Program-made: the position numbers and the translations under genes
NCBI RefSeq assembly: GCF_000178835.2
Contig: NC_015275.1
Coordinates: forward strand, 4,245,001 to 4,309,000
Direction of reading: 5' to 3'
Length of the DNA stretch: 64,000 bases
DNA from: Cellulosilyticum lentocellum DSM 5427
GTDB lineage: Bacteria; Bacillota; Clostridia; Lachnospirales; Cellulosilyticaceae
The notes under the pieces: generated by a model
Database searches by the model: none
The model's input: the letters and a program-made list of their open reading frames with translations, nothing else
What the model was told of the DNA's origin: nothing
Shown here: positions 19,014 to 29,121 of the stretch, piece by piece
Numbering within the stretch: the first letter of the stretch is position 1
How the letters are laid out: the number at the start of each line of letters is the position of its first letter

Positions 19014-20123
19014 TCAAATCTGATTGTCACACACCTCTTCTATTTCTTTGGTTTGCTTAGAGACAGGATAATACTTCACCACTTTTCCACGAACATCTTG
19101 TAATTGTATCCAGATATCTAAATCTGTTGTTTCTACATAATCATAAATAATGATATTGGTCGTTTCTAACTCTAAAGCTTGCTGTATTACTTCCTTTATT
19201 TCCTCTAATGTTTCTTCTTCCTTAAAGTTAATAATCATGCAATTTTCTGTAGAAGATAAAGGTGTTTCTATAGATTTATACCTTGTTGCAATACTTCTAA
19301 ATAATTGTTTTAGCTTATCATTATCTAGTCCCATAGCTTGTGGATGTTTTTTTATAAAGACTTCAGAATTGTAATCCACCTCTTCTTCTTGATTCTTTTG
19401 TACAAACTTGCCTTGCTTAATACCGTGGAATTGATGAACAACTTGATTTTTACTATTAAAAACAATTTTTAAACCTAATTCATACATACGGTATATAAGT
19501 TCAATATCTTCTATTCCCCACTTTTTTAGATCCTCATCAAAACCATTAACTTTATTAAGCCATATTTTAGGAACTGCTAGATTACATGTAAAACAATATA
19601 AAAAGGGTGCTTTCATTGTTGCTGCATTATATGATAAATCATTAAATACCTCTTCTCGAAATTCAGGTATTGCCCCCTTATCTTTAAAATAGTCATTATC
19701 AAATAGGCTACCGTTTTCACCTGCCATATCCTCTGCCGGTTCTTGTAGTAAGATTCTCGTTCCTACCACTATCATATCTTTCTTCAAGCGATAACAACGG
19801 TCTATTTCCTCCAAAAAATTAGGTTTAACAATTATATCTGCATCAATAAAAACGATGTATTCCCCTTCTGCCTTTGCAATTCCAGCATTCCTGGCTTTAG
19901 CCCTACTAGACATCTCATTTCTTTCTAGATAAACATACTTCATGCTATATTTCTTATTAATATTGTTAATAGCTTCATAGGTATCTCTATCTGAACCATC
20001 ATCAACAACGATAACCTCATAATCATCTCTGTCTATGGGTGTCTGGTGGTTTAATGCAAATAAGGCATTTCTTAGAAGCTTTTCATTGTTGTATGTAGGA
20101 ATAATAAAACTATATTTAATCAT
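19014..20123 (-). CDS. GT2-family glycosyltransferase
   Basis: GT-A fold inverting glycosyltransferase, 369 residues. N-terminal IIPTYNNEKLLRNAL, VIVVDDGSDRDTYEAI, the DAD metal site (Asp94-Asp96 in FIDADIIV) and the acceptor-side GFDEDLKKWGIEDIELIYR are all present. Past residue ~290 a C-terminal extension has no recognised domain. It begins 15 bases after the NRPS stop with a strong AAAGGAGGGAGG site, so it is cotranscribed. It may glycosylate the peptide product or a linked lipid; the donor sugar is unknown. Confidence 0.85.
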   Translation of the reverse strand: MIKYSFIIPTYNNEKLLRNALFALNHQTPIDRDDYEVIVVDDGSDRDTYEAINNINKKYSMKYVYLERNEMSSRAKARNAGIAKAEGEYIVFIDADIIVKPNFLEEIDRCYRLKKDMIVVGTRILLQEPAEDMAGENGSLFDNDYFKDKGAIPEFREEVFNDLSYNAATMKAPFLYCFTCNLAVPKIWLNKVNGFDEDLKKWGIEDIELIYRMYELGLKIVFNSKNQVVHQFHGIKQGKFVQKNQEEEVDYNSEVFIKKHPQAMGLDNDKLKQLFRSIATRYKSIETPLSSTENCMIINFKEEETLEEIKEVIQQALELETTNIIIYDYVETTDLDIWIQLQDVRGKVVKYYPVSKQTKEIEEVCDNQI

Positions 20124-20138
20124 CCCCCTCCCTCCTTT

Positions 20139-23100
20139 CTAATTTGTGCTTTTCACATCTGGAGTATATGTTAAAAGCTTTCGCAGCAAAGTCTCTTCTT
20201 TCTTAGACATTTGCTTAAGTTCATTAATAGTATTTAAGATTGTTTCTTTTTGCCCCTTATCTAAAGGAATGTCTAAATCTTGCAAGGCCTTAAACTTCAA
20301 CCTTACTACGTTAAAGGCTTGTACTAATCCTTTATAAGCTTCATAAGTATCTGTAAATTCTAAAGTGACATGATAGTGCTCACCAATATAGCTAAAGCGT
20401 TCTAATAGGCCTACCTTATGTTCATAGATCAAATGAATAGCACGATAATCAATGCAAATTTTTTCTTCTAACGTATTTTCTAGCCCTTCAAGCATTACAT
20501 CATAAACTTTAGTCCCATAAGCAACAAACTTAACAGGAAGTCCCAAATTATACAGTGTATATCCATCACTATATCCTTCTATATAATCGCTTAACTTTTC
20601 CTTGAATCGTCTTAAGCTAAAAGGAAATGCTTGCTCTGGTGTTTTGGGTTTAATGAGCTGCAGCGCAGACCATTCACACCAATGCGCACTTTCTTTGTAA
20701 TATAACTTTCCTGCCTCATACGCTTTCATAATGGTTGCTTCGTCATAAATTAAAGGTTTAAATGTCATTTGGTCATCGAAACTGATAAGATAAATTAGTT
20801 TTTTGCTAATGTCATACCCATAAATTAATGAACTATGAACAAAGTGTTCTTTTTTATAAGCCCATTTGTTTGGTAAGTCATATTCATCCAAATGTAAAAT
20901 GACATAATAGCCGCGATCGATATTTTCATGAATATAAGTAATGATGTTATCTTCATGACTAAGTAGGTTATAGCCTAAGCAGATTACATCTGCCACATCT
21001 GCATAGTTGTCATAAGGTTCTAGATAGTTAAGTTCAATATATCCTTTTTCATTTTTGTAAGAAAAAATCTGAACAAAATTGCTGTAATACCATCCATAGT
21101 AGGTTTCATAGGCCAGTATAATGCACATAGGTAAGCTTCTATGTAAATAGGTGGTCATTTTTCTTTGCATACTTACTTTTAGTAAAACTGCACTTGCTGT
21201 TTCCTGTGTACTTGCTACTTCTTCCATTTCCTTATGTATTAAAATAAGCTTATGGTTTTCTATATAGCTCGCTAAATCCTCCACGGTACGATGTGCATAA
21301 AGTATCTCAATAGATATGTCCCAACCTTCCTTTAATAGGTTCGCTTGTAGCGTAATAAGGCTTAATGAGTCTGCACCTATCTCAAAAAAGTCCTCATCCT
21401 TTTTTATACTTGGGCAACTAAAGCTTGTTTTACATATTGTCTTTAGTTGCATTTCCATAGGTGATAACTTTTCTACCTCTGTAGCTACTCCATTAGAGGG
21501 TTGATAGTTTAATAATGCTTTTTCATCAATTTTACCGTTAGGGGTAAGAGGCATTTGAGATACATTAACAAAGTAACTTGGTACCATATAATAAGGTAGT
21601 CTGGACTTTAACGCCTTACGTAATCTTCTAACCTGTATGGGTTCATATGCCACATAATACGCATAAAGCTGAGTGTTCTGTCCTTCTATTTGAGGTAGCA
21701 CAACACATTCTTTTATTCCTTCTAGCTCTACAATTGTGTTTTCTATTTCACCTAATTCTACACGGTACCCTCTGATTTGAACTTGATCATCCATTCGTCT
21801 TATAAAATCCACCTCACCGTTAAATAGCCATCTTCCTAAATCTCCTGTATGATAGAGCTTTTCTCCTGGACAATATGGATTTTCTATAAACTTTTCTTTG
21901 GTTAACTCCGCATGATTTAAATAGCCTTTAGCAACACCTCTTCCGCCAACACAAATTTCTCCCTTAACACCTATAGGTACAAGCTTAAGGTATTTATCAA
22001 CTATGTAAACATGGCAATTGCTAATAGGCTTTCCTATTGTTATTTTTCTTTGACTACTTACTTCTCTTAAAATGGTACTAGCTACTGTATTTTCAGTAGG
22101 ACCATACTCATTAGTTAATTCTACTTCTGGAAGTATCCTTTCACTTAACTTCACCGTCTCCACATCTAATCTATCTCCAGCAACACACACTACCTTCAAC
22201 TGATTGTTATATGGAGTTAGGTGGCTACTTAATAAGATACTCTTATATAAGGCTGGTACCATTACAAAGTGAGTAATATGTTCTTGTATAATCTCTTTTG
22301 CCAAATAACTAGGGTCTTTGCTCTTATTATTAGTAACAAAAATTGTTGTTGCACCTGCAATAATAGGTGAAAAAAAGCTAGCCACAAATCCATCAAATGC
22401 AACTGAAAATGTTTGTAATACTTTATCCTTGCTATTAAAATCATATTCTGCTCTTCTCCATAAGAGTGTGTTAACTACATTTTCATGTGCTACCATAACA
22501 CCCTTAGGTTTACCTGTAGAACCAGAGGTATAAATAACGTAAGCTAAATCACTAGGTTCATTATCTTTTTTTAACAAATCCCCCTTTTTATAAAGCAAAG
22601 GATCTTCTATATCTATTATGGTTCCCTTAAAATCTACTACTGACTTTAATTTATCTTGAGTTAGTAGTATCGTCACATCACTATCTTGCAAAATATGACT
22701 AACCCTTTCTTTAGGGTAAATAGGATCAATAGGTAGATACGCTCCTCCTGCCTTTAAGATTCCAAACAAACTTATAATCATTTCTAAGGAGGTTTCCGCA
22801 AATACACCAACTATTGTATTTCTCTTTACCCCTAACCCTTGTAACTTGCATGCCAATGCATGAGCTTTTTCATCTAATTCTTGATAACTTAACTTCTTAT
22901 CTTCTAGTTGAACAGCAATTTGATTAGGTGATAACCTCACTTGCTCTTCAAATAATTCATGTACTAAATACGACTGTCTTGTAATGCTATAATCATTATT
23001 AAATAGCATCATATAATGCTTATCTCTGTTGCTAACTGCATCTATGTCTTTGAGCAAAATATTTGATTGTTCTAAAATGGTCTCTAAAACCATTTGAAAA

Positions 23101-26100
23101 CTTGCTGCTAAACGACTAATGGTATCTTCATTATATAAGTCAGTGCAGTAGTTAAATTCAAATATCAACTTGTCTGCTAATGGCTGTGTAACAAGTGTAA
23201 GGTCGAAGCGCGATGCTTTGTTCTCTATGATATACGGTGTAGTAATAAACCCCTCTAAGCTTAAATACTCTTCTTCAGTATTTTGCAAAACAAAGGCTAC
23301 ATCAAATATAGGGTTATGACTAGCATCTTTTACTAAATTAAGCTTAGCGGCTAATTTATCAAAAGGATAGTTTTGATTATCATAAGCTTCTAATAGCTGT
23401 TGTTTTGTTTCCTCTAAAAATTGTCCAAAGGATTTATCCCCACTGGGATATAAGCGTATTGGTAGTGTATTTACAAACATGCCTACTATTCCTTGTAATT
23501 CCTCTTGATCTCTCCCTGCGATTGGCATACCTATAATTAAGTCATCCTGCCCACTATACTTGGCTAAAACAACGGCATAAACAGCTAATAGCACCATATT
23601 CAGGGTAATACGATTTTGCTCACAAAATTTATCAAGTACATTCATAAGTGTGTGTGATACTTCTAGGTAATGACTATTACCTTCAAAGCTCTGCTTATAA
23701 GGCCTATTCTTATCTAGAGGCATTTCTAGAATAGGGATTTCTCCACTAAAATGCCTTAACCAATAGTCTTCTTGCTTCTTAAGCCTATCATTATAGGCCT
23801 CACTTTGTTGCCAATATGAGTAATCTGTATACTGAAATGCTACTTCTTGTAACTCTTCACCGTTATAGCATTTCCCCAGTTCTTCTATAACCAAACCACA
23901 TGAAAAACCATCTGCAATGATATGGTGTACATCTATTAGTAATACATACTTTTCCCTTTCCAATTCATACACCTTAGCCCTAATTAGTGGTGGCTTAGTT
24001 AGATCGAAAGGCTGAATGTATGATTGAATATCTCCAGTTAGCTTATCATCCTCTACCGCTTCATAATCTAAGCAAAAGGAAACGCTTTCATGAACTTTTT
24101 GAATTACCTCACCTTCTTGCATTATAAAACTTGTGCGAAAAGCAACATGTCTACTAATAATCGTTCGAAAGGCTTCTTCTAGGCGGTTAATCTCTAATTT
24201 ACCTTTAAGAAGAAACGCTTCTGGCATATTATAATTAATACTTTTTGAAGCTAGACTCGTTAAAATATATATTCTCTTTTGCGCTGAAGATGCCAAGAAA
24301 CAATCTAGTTGAGGTGCCTTATCCAAAGAATCTATAGCTATTTTAGGTAAGGTCTGTTTATGTTTATTTTGAATAAGCTGGCTTAAACCTTTTGCAGTAG
24401 GATAAGTAAAGATATGTTTTAAGTCTAAATCAATCTCATATTTACTTTTAATAGCGTTAATAACCTTAGTTGCTCTTAAACTATGCCCTCCCATTTGGAA
24501 AAAGTCGTCATTCGCTCCTACTCTCGTTACGCCTAACACCTGGCTAAATAGGTTACATATGGCTTCTTCTACTTCATTCTCAGGCGCTACATAACTACTA
24601 ACATAAGATATAGGTGGCAATTGGCGCTTATCTAATTTACCATTCGTAGTTCGTGGTATGTATTGTATCTGAAGCATTCCATTTGGAATCATATAATCTG
24701 GCAAATTTTCTTTCAGTCGTATCTTTAGTAAATCTATGTCTATAGGTTGCTCTGATACCAAATAAGCACATAAATAGCTTTCATCAAACTTATTTTTCTG
24801 TACTACTACTACTGCCTCTTGAATGAATGGATATTTTCTGATGACCATTTCAATTTCTTCTAATTCAATACGCAATCCTCGAATCTTGACTTGCTCATCT
24901 ATACGTCCTAAGTAATCCACATTTCCATCATCTAGCCATCTTGCCAAGTCACCTGTTCTATATAGTTTTCCCTCTCCAAAGGGATTAGAAATGAACTTTT
25001 CTTCTGTTAGCTCTGTGTGATTTAAGTACCCTTTTGCAACACATGTACCGGCAATACATAATTCACCAGGCACTCCTATAGGTAGAAGTCTTCCCTTGGA
25101 ATCCAATATGTATATCTGCGTATCTCCTACAGGTTTACCTATTGGTAATCGTCCTTTTTCAGTCCCTTTATATTCATAAGAAAGTGCATTAATAGTACAT
25201 TCGGTAGGTCCGTAGGTATTATAAACTTGTCTATTATTTTTCCAGTATTTAAGCACATCTAAACGTGCCTGTTCTCCACCTGATTCTAGAAGCCTCAAAC
25301 TTCTACAGCTACTGGCCTCTAATTCATTAATAACTGTTGGTGTTAAGCCTGCAAAGGTTACTTGCTTCTCATTAATATAAGCTCCTAAAGCCTCCATGTT
25401 CACTATATACTTATCTGTTGCTATACACACAGTTGCCCCACTTAAAAGAGCTCCAAAAATATCCCATACCGATTGATCAAAGGAAATGCTTGCAAACTGC
25501 AACAGAATATCCTCAGAAGTGATATGATACCACTTTTGATAAACACTAACGACGTGGCAAAGATTACGTTGAGTAATCATAACACCTTTAGGTTTCCCAG
25601 TTGTTCCTGAGGTATAAATTAAATAAGCTATATCATCTAGTTTATTGACTATTGTAAGATTATCTCTCCATTGTTCTTTGCTTATATTAATTTTTGCTAA
25701 ATTTACCTTTTTCCATGGTCCCTTTAGACGATCTAAAGAAACGTCCCCCACAATTAATTTGGCCTTACAATCTTTTAAAATGAACTCAATTCTCTCTTCT
25801 GGATATTTAGGATCAATAGGAACATACGCTCCTCCAGCTTTTAGAATACCTAGGATTCCTTCTAATACCCTAATTGAACGTTGCATAATAAGACCCACAT
25901 AATCATTGGGTTTTAGACCCTGGTTTCTTAAATAATGTGCTATTTGATTAGCCTTTTCATTTAACTGCTCATAAGTGATGGTTTGCTCCTCGCAAATAGC
26001 GGCTATTCCTTTGGGATTCTTCTCTACTTCTGCTTCAAACCATTGTATAATGGTTTGCTCAGTATCTACCTTGCAGGTCTTATTAAAGTGCTTTTTTATT

Positions 26101-26630
26101 TGAAATGAATCTTCTTCTGTTAGCATCGTTAATGTTTGAACTGATTTAGAAGCCTTGTGTATCATCTCTTCTAGTAGCTTTTGATAATGTCTTTGTAACC
26201 TCTTAATGACTTGCTTTGTAAAAAGAGTAGTATCGTAGTGCCAAATTAACGCAACTCCTGCCCCCTCCTCTTTCATGACTATCGCCAGCTTACCCGATAA
26301 ACTTTCTTCTCTATATTGTTGTGCTTTCATAAAGCATACTTCTGCTACCTGCGCACTTTTCTCCTCAAGGCTCCTTATACACTCCTTCTGGATTTCCTGA
26401 TAAAATGTCATACAAATCTTATCTTCAAATACATTTCCTACCACAGGATATACTGGTATATCCTGTACTTTGCCATCTAATATTTCCTCCAAAGATATCC
26501 CAATACTAATCTCCTCTTGTCGTGTATATTTACTAAGAAGTATAAATAGCCCGCTTAGTAAAAATGCTTCCACACTAAGATGTATTTCTTTTACAAACTT
26601 CTTTATAGATGCACTTACTAAATGGTCCAA
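20139..26630 (-). CDS. Two-module nonribosomal peptide synthetase with unusual C-terminal domain
   Basis: 2163 codons from TTG 26630. In order: the C-terminal half only of a condensation domain without HHxxxDG (1 to ~190); A1 (YTSGTTGKPKG near 342, TGDLARWLDDGNVDYLGR); T1 (FFQMGGHSL, Ser near 713); full condensation domain (HHIIADG near 903); A2 (YTSGSTGKPKG near 1371); T2 (FFEIGADSL, Ser near 1752); then a ~370-residue domain (1790-2163) that is not a thioesterase or reductase and shares features with the protein at 16097. It should join two amino acids. The 5' end is abnormal: the frame is open up to the ABC-gene stop with no ATG, GTG or TTG before 26630, and TTG 26630 has no ribosome site. 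An ATG overlapping that stop (26716) is out of frame. Confidence 0.9.
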   Translation of the reverse strand: MDHLVSASIKKFVKEIHLSVEAFLLSGLFILLSKYTRQEEISIGISLEEILDGKVQDIPVYPVVGNVFEDKICMTFYQEIQKECIRSLEEKSAQVAEVCFMKAQQYREESLSGKLAIVMKEEGAGVALIWHYDTTLFTKQVIKRLQRHYQKLLEEMIHKASKSVQTLTMLTEEDSFQIKKHFNKTCKVDTEQTIIQWFEAEVEKNPKGIAAICEEQTITYEQLNEKANQIAHYLRNQGLKPNDYVGLIMQRSIRVLEGILGILKAGGAYVPIDPKYPEERIEFILKDCKAKLIVGDVSLDRLKGPWKKVNLAKINISKEQWRDNLTIVNKLDDIAYLIYTSGTTGKPKGVMITQRNLCHVVSVYQKWYHITSEDILLQFASISFDQSVWDIFGALLSGATVCIATDKYIVNMEALGAYINEKQVTFAGLTPTVINELEASSCRSLRLLESGGEQARLDVLKYWKNNRQVYNTYGPTECTINALSYEYKGTEKGRLPIGKPVGDTQIYILDSKGRLLPIGVPGELCIAGTCVAKGYLNHTELTEEKFISNPFGEGKLYRTGDLARWLDDGNVDYLGRIDEQVKIRGLRIELEEIEMVIRKYPFIQEAVVVVQKNKFDESYLCAYLVSEQPIDIDLLKIRLKENLPDYMIPNGMLQIQYIPRTTNGKLDKRQLPPISYVSSYVAPENEVEEAICNLFSQVLGVTRVGANDDFFQMGGHSLRATKVINAIKSKYEIDLDLKHIFTYPTAKGLSQLIQNKHKQTLPKIAIDSLDKAPQLDCFLASSAQKRIYILTSLASKSINYNMPEAFLLKGKLEINRLEEAFRTIISRHVAFRTSFIMQEGEVIQKVHESVSFCLDYEAVEDDKLTGDIQSYIQPFDLTKPPLIRAKVYELEREKYVLLIDVHHIIADGFSCGLVIEELGKCYNGEELQEVAFQYTDYSYWQQSEAYNDRLKKQEDYWLRHFSGEIPILEMPLDKNRPYKQSFEGNSHYLEVSHTLMNVLDKFCEQNRITLNMVLLAVYAVVLAKYSGQDDLIIGMPIAGRDQEELQGIVGMFVNTLPIRLYPSGDKSFGQFLEETKQQLLEAYDNQNYPFDKLAAKLNLVKDASHNPIFDVAFVLQNTEEEYLSLEGFITTPYIIENKASRFDLTLVTQPLADKLIFEFNYCTDLYNEDTISRLAASFQMVLETILEQSNILLKDIDAVSNRDKHYMMLFNNDYSITRQSYLVHELFEEQVRLSPNQIAVQLEDKKLSYQELDEKAHALACKLQGLGVKRNTIVGVFAETSLEMIISLFGILKAGGAYLPIDPIYPKERVSHILQDSDVTILLTQDKLKSVVDFKGTIIDIEDPLLYKKGDLLKKDNEPSDLAYVIYTSGSTGKPKGVMVAHENVVNTLLWRRAEYDFNSKDKVLQTFSVAFDGFVASFFSPIIAGATTIFVTNNKSKDPSYLAKEIIQEHITHFVMVPALYKSILLSSHLTPYNNQLKVVCVAGDRLDVETVKLSERILPEVELTNEYGPTENTVASTILREVSSQRKITIGKPISNCHVYIVDKYLKLVPIGVKGEICVGGRGVAKGYLNHAELTKEKFIENPYCPGEKLYHTGDLGRWLFNGEVDFIRRMDDQVQIRGYRVELGEIENTIVELEGIKECVVLPQIEGQNTQLYAYYVAYEPIQVRRLRKALKSRLPYYMVPSYFVNVSQMPLTPNGKIDEKALLNYQPSNGVATEVEKLSPMEMQLKTICKTSFSCPSIKKDEDFFEIGADSLSLITLQANLLKEGWDISIEILYAHRTVEDLASYIENHKLILIHKEMEEVASTQETASAVLLKVSMQRKMTTYLHRSLPMCIILAYETYYGWYYSNFVQIFSYKNEKGYIELNYLEPYDNYADVADVICLGYNLLSHEDNIITYIHENIDRGYYVILHLDEYDLPNKWAYKKEHFVHSSLIYGYDISKKLIYLISFDDQMTFKPLIYDEATIMKAYEAGKLYYKESAHWCEWSALQLIKPKTPEQAFPFSLRRFKEKLSDYIEGYSDGYTLYNLGLPVKFVAYGTKVYDVMLEGLENTLEEKICIDYRAIHLIYEHKVGLLERFSYIGEHYHVTLEFTDTYEAYKGLVQAFNVVRLKFKALQDLDIPLDKGQKETILNTINELKQMSKKEETLLRKLLTYTPDVKSTN

Positions 26631-26715
26631 AAGCTGGTAGCTTGTTCTAGTAACTTCTCCTATTTCGGGTAGTTCATTAGTGTCTATCAGCAGGTTCCAA
26701 TGAATGCTAGGTTCA

Positions 26716-28446
26716 TTAACTTACAGCATCTGTATCATCCTCTCCTGTATTTTTCATTTGATGTTCAGCATGATAAAGTTTGTAAAACACCTGTCTCTTT
26801 TCTAGCAGTTCTTGAAATCCCCCTTGTTCTACTACTCGTCCGTCTTCCATCACAATGATTCGGTCATATCTTTTTAATAGGCTATCCATCAACTTGTGAG
26901 TAACAGAAACAACAGTTACATCTTGCAAATTAAGTATTGTATCTTCTATAGCATAAGCAACTTTACTATCTAATGAAGATGTATATTCATCTAATAGCAA
27001 GATTGGCTTTCGCTGAATCAGAGCCCTAGCAATAGCTACTCTTTGACGTTGTCCACCTGATAGCTTGTTACCATCCTCTCCTAGCGTTTCGTCCTCTCCA
27101 TAGGTCCTTTTATTTAAGAATTCATTTATAGCACTCTTCTGCATTGCTTCTTCTATCTCAGATTCTTGAAAGCATTTCCCTAATGTTATGTTTTCTTTAA
27201 GGGATTTATCAAACAAATAGACATTCTGATGAATGATAGCTAATTGCTGGTATAACGAAGACTTTAAAACTTCCTGTAACTGTTGACCGTCTATAGTAAT
27301 ATGTCCACTCCTTGGTATATACTCGTCTAAAAGTAGCTTTAATAAAGTAGATTTACCACTACCACTAGCTCCAACAATGGCATACTTCTTATTCTTTTCA
27401 AACTGAAGAGAAACACTCTTTAATATGTCATACCCCTCTTCGTAACCAAATGTCACATCTTCAACTTGTATACTACTCTTAAATTCCTTTAACTCAATAA
27501 ATCTATTTTCATCTACATCTTCAATATCTATAAAAGCCAGCAATCTGTCTTTTACAATTTGCATGCTTTTTATCATCGTTATTTTTTCTATAATCATAGT
27601 GATAGGTTCTCCTAAATTAACTCCAAGCTGTACAATGGCAAACAAGGTACCTATTGTCAAATTTCCTTTAATAACAAAATATCCACCTAACCCTATAGCA
27701 ACTAATTGTGTCATAATGCTTAAATAGCTAGCCAATGCATTAGTTCTAGAAGTTGCTTCAATGGCCGTATAATTTCTTTTCTCCACTTCCTTATTGCACT
27801 CTTGAAACTCTTCTATGATCTGATCATCCATATGATACGATTTAACGACCTCATATCCTAAAAACATATCTTTTAATTTCTTAGTTAACTCACTTAGTCC
27901 CTCACTATATCTGGCTCTTGTAGATGCTAACCTATTACCAAATACTTTAGGAATAAATAAAATGATAGTTGAAGTTAAAATCATGGCCAGAGCAATCCAG
28001 ATATTAAACCATATTAATACCCCTGTACTTCCAACAATGATCACTAGATCCATAACGATTCCTAATGCAGGATTAATATAATTCTTATCCATAAGATGGA
28101 TGTCATTTGTCAAACTCGAAAGATATACCGAAGTGTTTTCCTTATAAAAGCTAGTATAGTCTTGTCTAAATAAGCCCTTAAAAATTTTTTTCTTAAAGTG
28201 ACATAGTGTCTTGGTCATATAATAAGCTTCAATCGTCCGATTAAGATAATCCATCAACCCAACAATCACAAAATAGCCTATCGCCCATAAAATGGTCCTA
28301 TAAAATTGCTGGGAGTTTCCTGAGACTGCTGCATCTACAATACGCTGTAAGCAAATTGACACAGACACAAAAATAATTCCTATTAAAATTTTAAGCATAA
28401 AAACAATTGAAAATAGCAATTTATACTTCAGTATAATCTTCTTCAT
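26716..28446 (-). CDS. ABC exporter, fused membrane and ATPase domains
   Basis: Homodimeric type IV ABC exporter half-transporter, 576 residues. Six transmembrane helices span about 10-300. The nucleotide-binding domain has Walker A GASGSGKST (~360), the signature LSGGQRQRVAIARAL (~465), Walker B PILLLDEYTSSLDS (~485) and the switch His (VVSVTHKLMD). No N-terminal C39 peptidase is present, so it does not process leader peptides. It is the first gene of the cluster, behind a good promoter, and its stop overlaps an ATG by one base (TAATG). Likely exports the NRPS product and gives self-protection. Confidence 0.92.
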   Translation of the reverse strand: MKKIILKYKLLFSIVFMLKILIGIIFVSVSICLQRIVDAAVSGNSQQFYRTILWAIGYFVIVGLMDYLNRTIEAYYMTKTLCHFKKKIFKGLFRQDYTSFYKENTSVYLSSLTNDIHLMDKNYINPALGIVMDLVIIVGSTGVLIWFNIWIALAMILTSTIILFIPKVFGNRLASTRARYSEGLSELTKKLKDMFLGYEVVKSYHMDDQIIEEFQECNKEVEKRNYTAIEATSRTNALASYLSIMTQLVAIGLGGYFVIKGNLTIGTLFAIVQLGVNLGEPITMIIEKITMIKSMQIVKDRLLAFIDIEDVDENRFIELKEFKSSIQVEDVTFGYEEGYDILKSVSLQFEKNKKYAIVGASGSGKSTLLKLLLDEYIPRSGHITIDGQQLQEVLKSSLYQQLAIIHQNVYLFDKSLKENITLGKCFQESEIEEAMQKSAINEFLNKRTYGEDETLGEDGNKLSGGQRQRVAIARALIQRKPILLLDEYTSSLDSKVAYAIEDTILNLQDVTVVSVTHKLMDSLLKRYDRIIVMEDGRVVEQGGFQELLEKRQVFYKLYHAEHQMKNTGEDDTDAVS

Positions 28447-28536
28447 TTAATCTCACCCTCTTATCCTTCTCTTTCTTTAATCACACATTTGCTTCATTTT
28501 TAGTGTTTCTTTGTACTATTCAGTTTTTGCTTGAAA

Positions 28537-28565
28537 ATTTTAGGTAAACTTTAATTTAATGTCAG
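28537..28565 (-). promoter_or_regulatory. Sigma-A promoter of the NRPS cluster
   Basis: On the minus strand: -35 CTGACA (28565-28560), 17-base spacer, -10 TAAAAT (28542-28537). It would start transcription about 85 bases before the ABC exporter gene. Confidence 0.6.
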
Positions 28566-29109
28566 AATTTGTATTTCTTTATTATAAAATATATTACATA
28601 TAATACATTATTTTACACATATTTTTAATTGAATTTTTTGTCATTTTTATATATTAACTACATTTTTTACACTTAATTTAGTGTATTGTGCAATTCACAC
28701 AATATAATCAGATTATCTATCATGTATTATTTCATTTTATACAAAACAAAAAGTGTTATAAAAAGCCACTAAATGACAGCTACTATAACACCTTTATTGT
28801 AAAAATATTATTTTTCTGGTAAATAAATAGGTATGTTTGCCCATAGAGTACAAAAAAATCTACTAATATGGACTTAGATCATAAGATATAAAATAGCTAT
28901 ATGTATAAACTAAAACCATAAAATTTATACATAAAAATAATAAATTTTAAGCCTGTATTATTCACAAAAACATCTTGACACCTTATATCTATCCGAGTCT
29001 ATTTATTAGTCAGATATGAGATGTTTTTTACCTTCTAAATGATCAGAATCCTTATAAAAGGATAGAGTCTACCCCTCCCCATAGAACCTATGAGCTAGAG
29101 ATTTATGCG
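28566..29109. other. AT-rich gene-free stretch with two hairpins
   Basis: No convincing gene. It holds a GTGTTATA/TATAACAC hairpin (28753-28791) and a longer one (28966-29029: AAAAACATCT with AGATGTTTTTT, plus ATATCT/AGATAT) ending in a T run on the plus strand. The second lies beside the IS1380 relic and may be its old flank or terminator. Confidence 0.5.
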
Positions 29110-29121
29110 ATTTTAAAGGTC

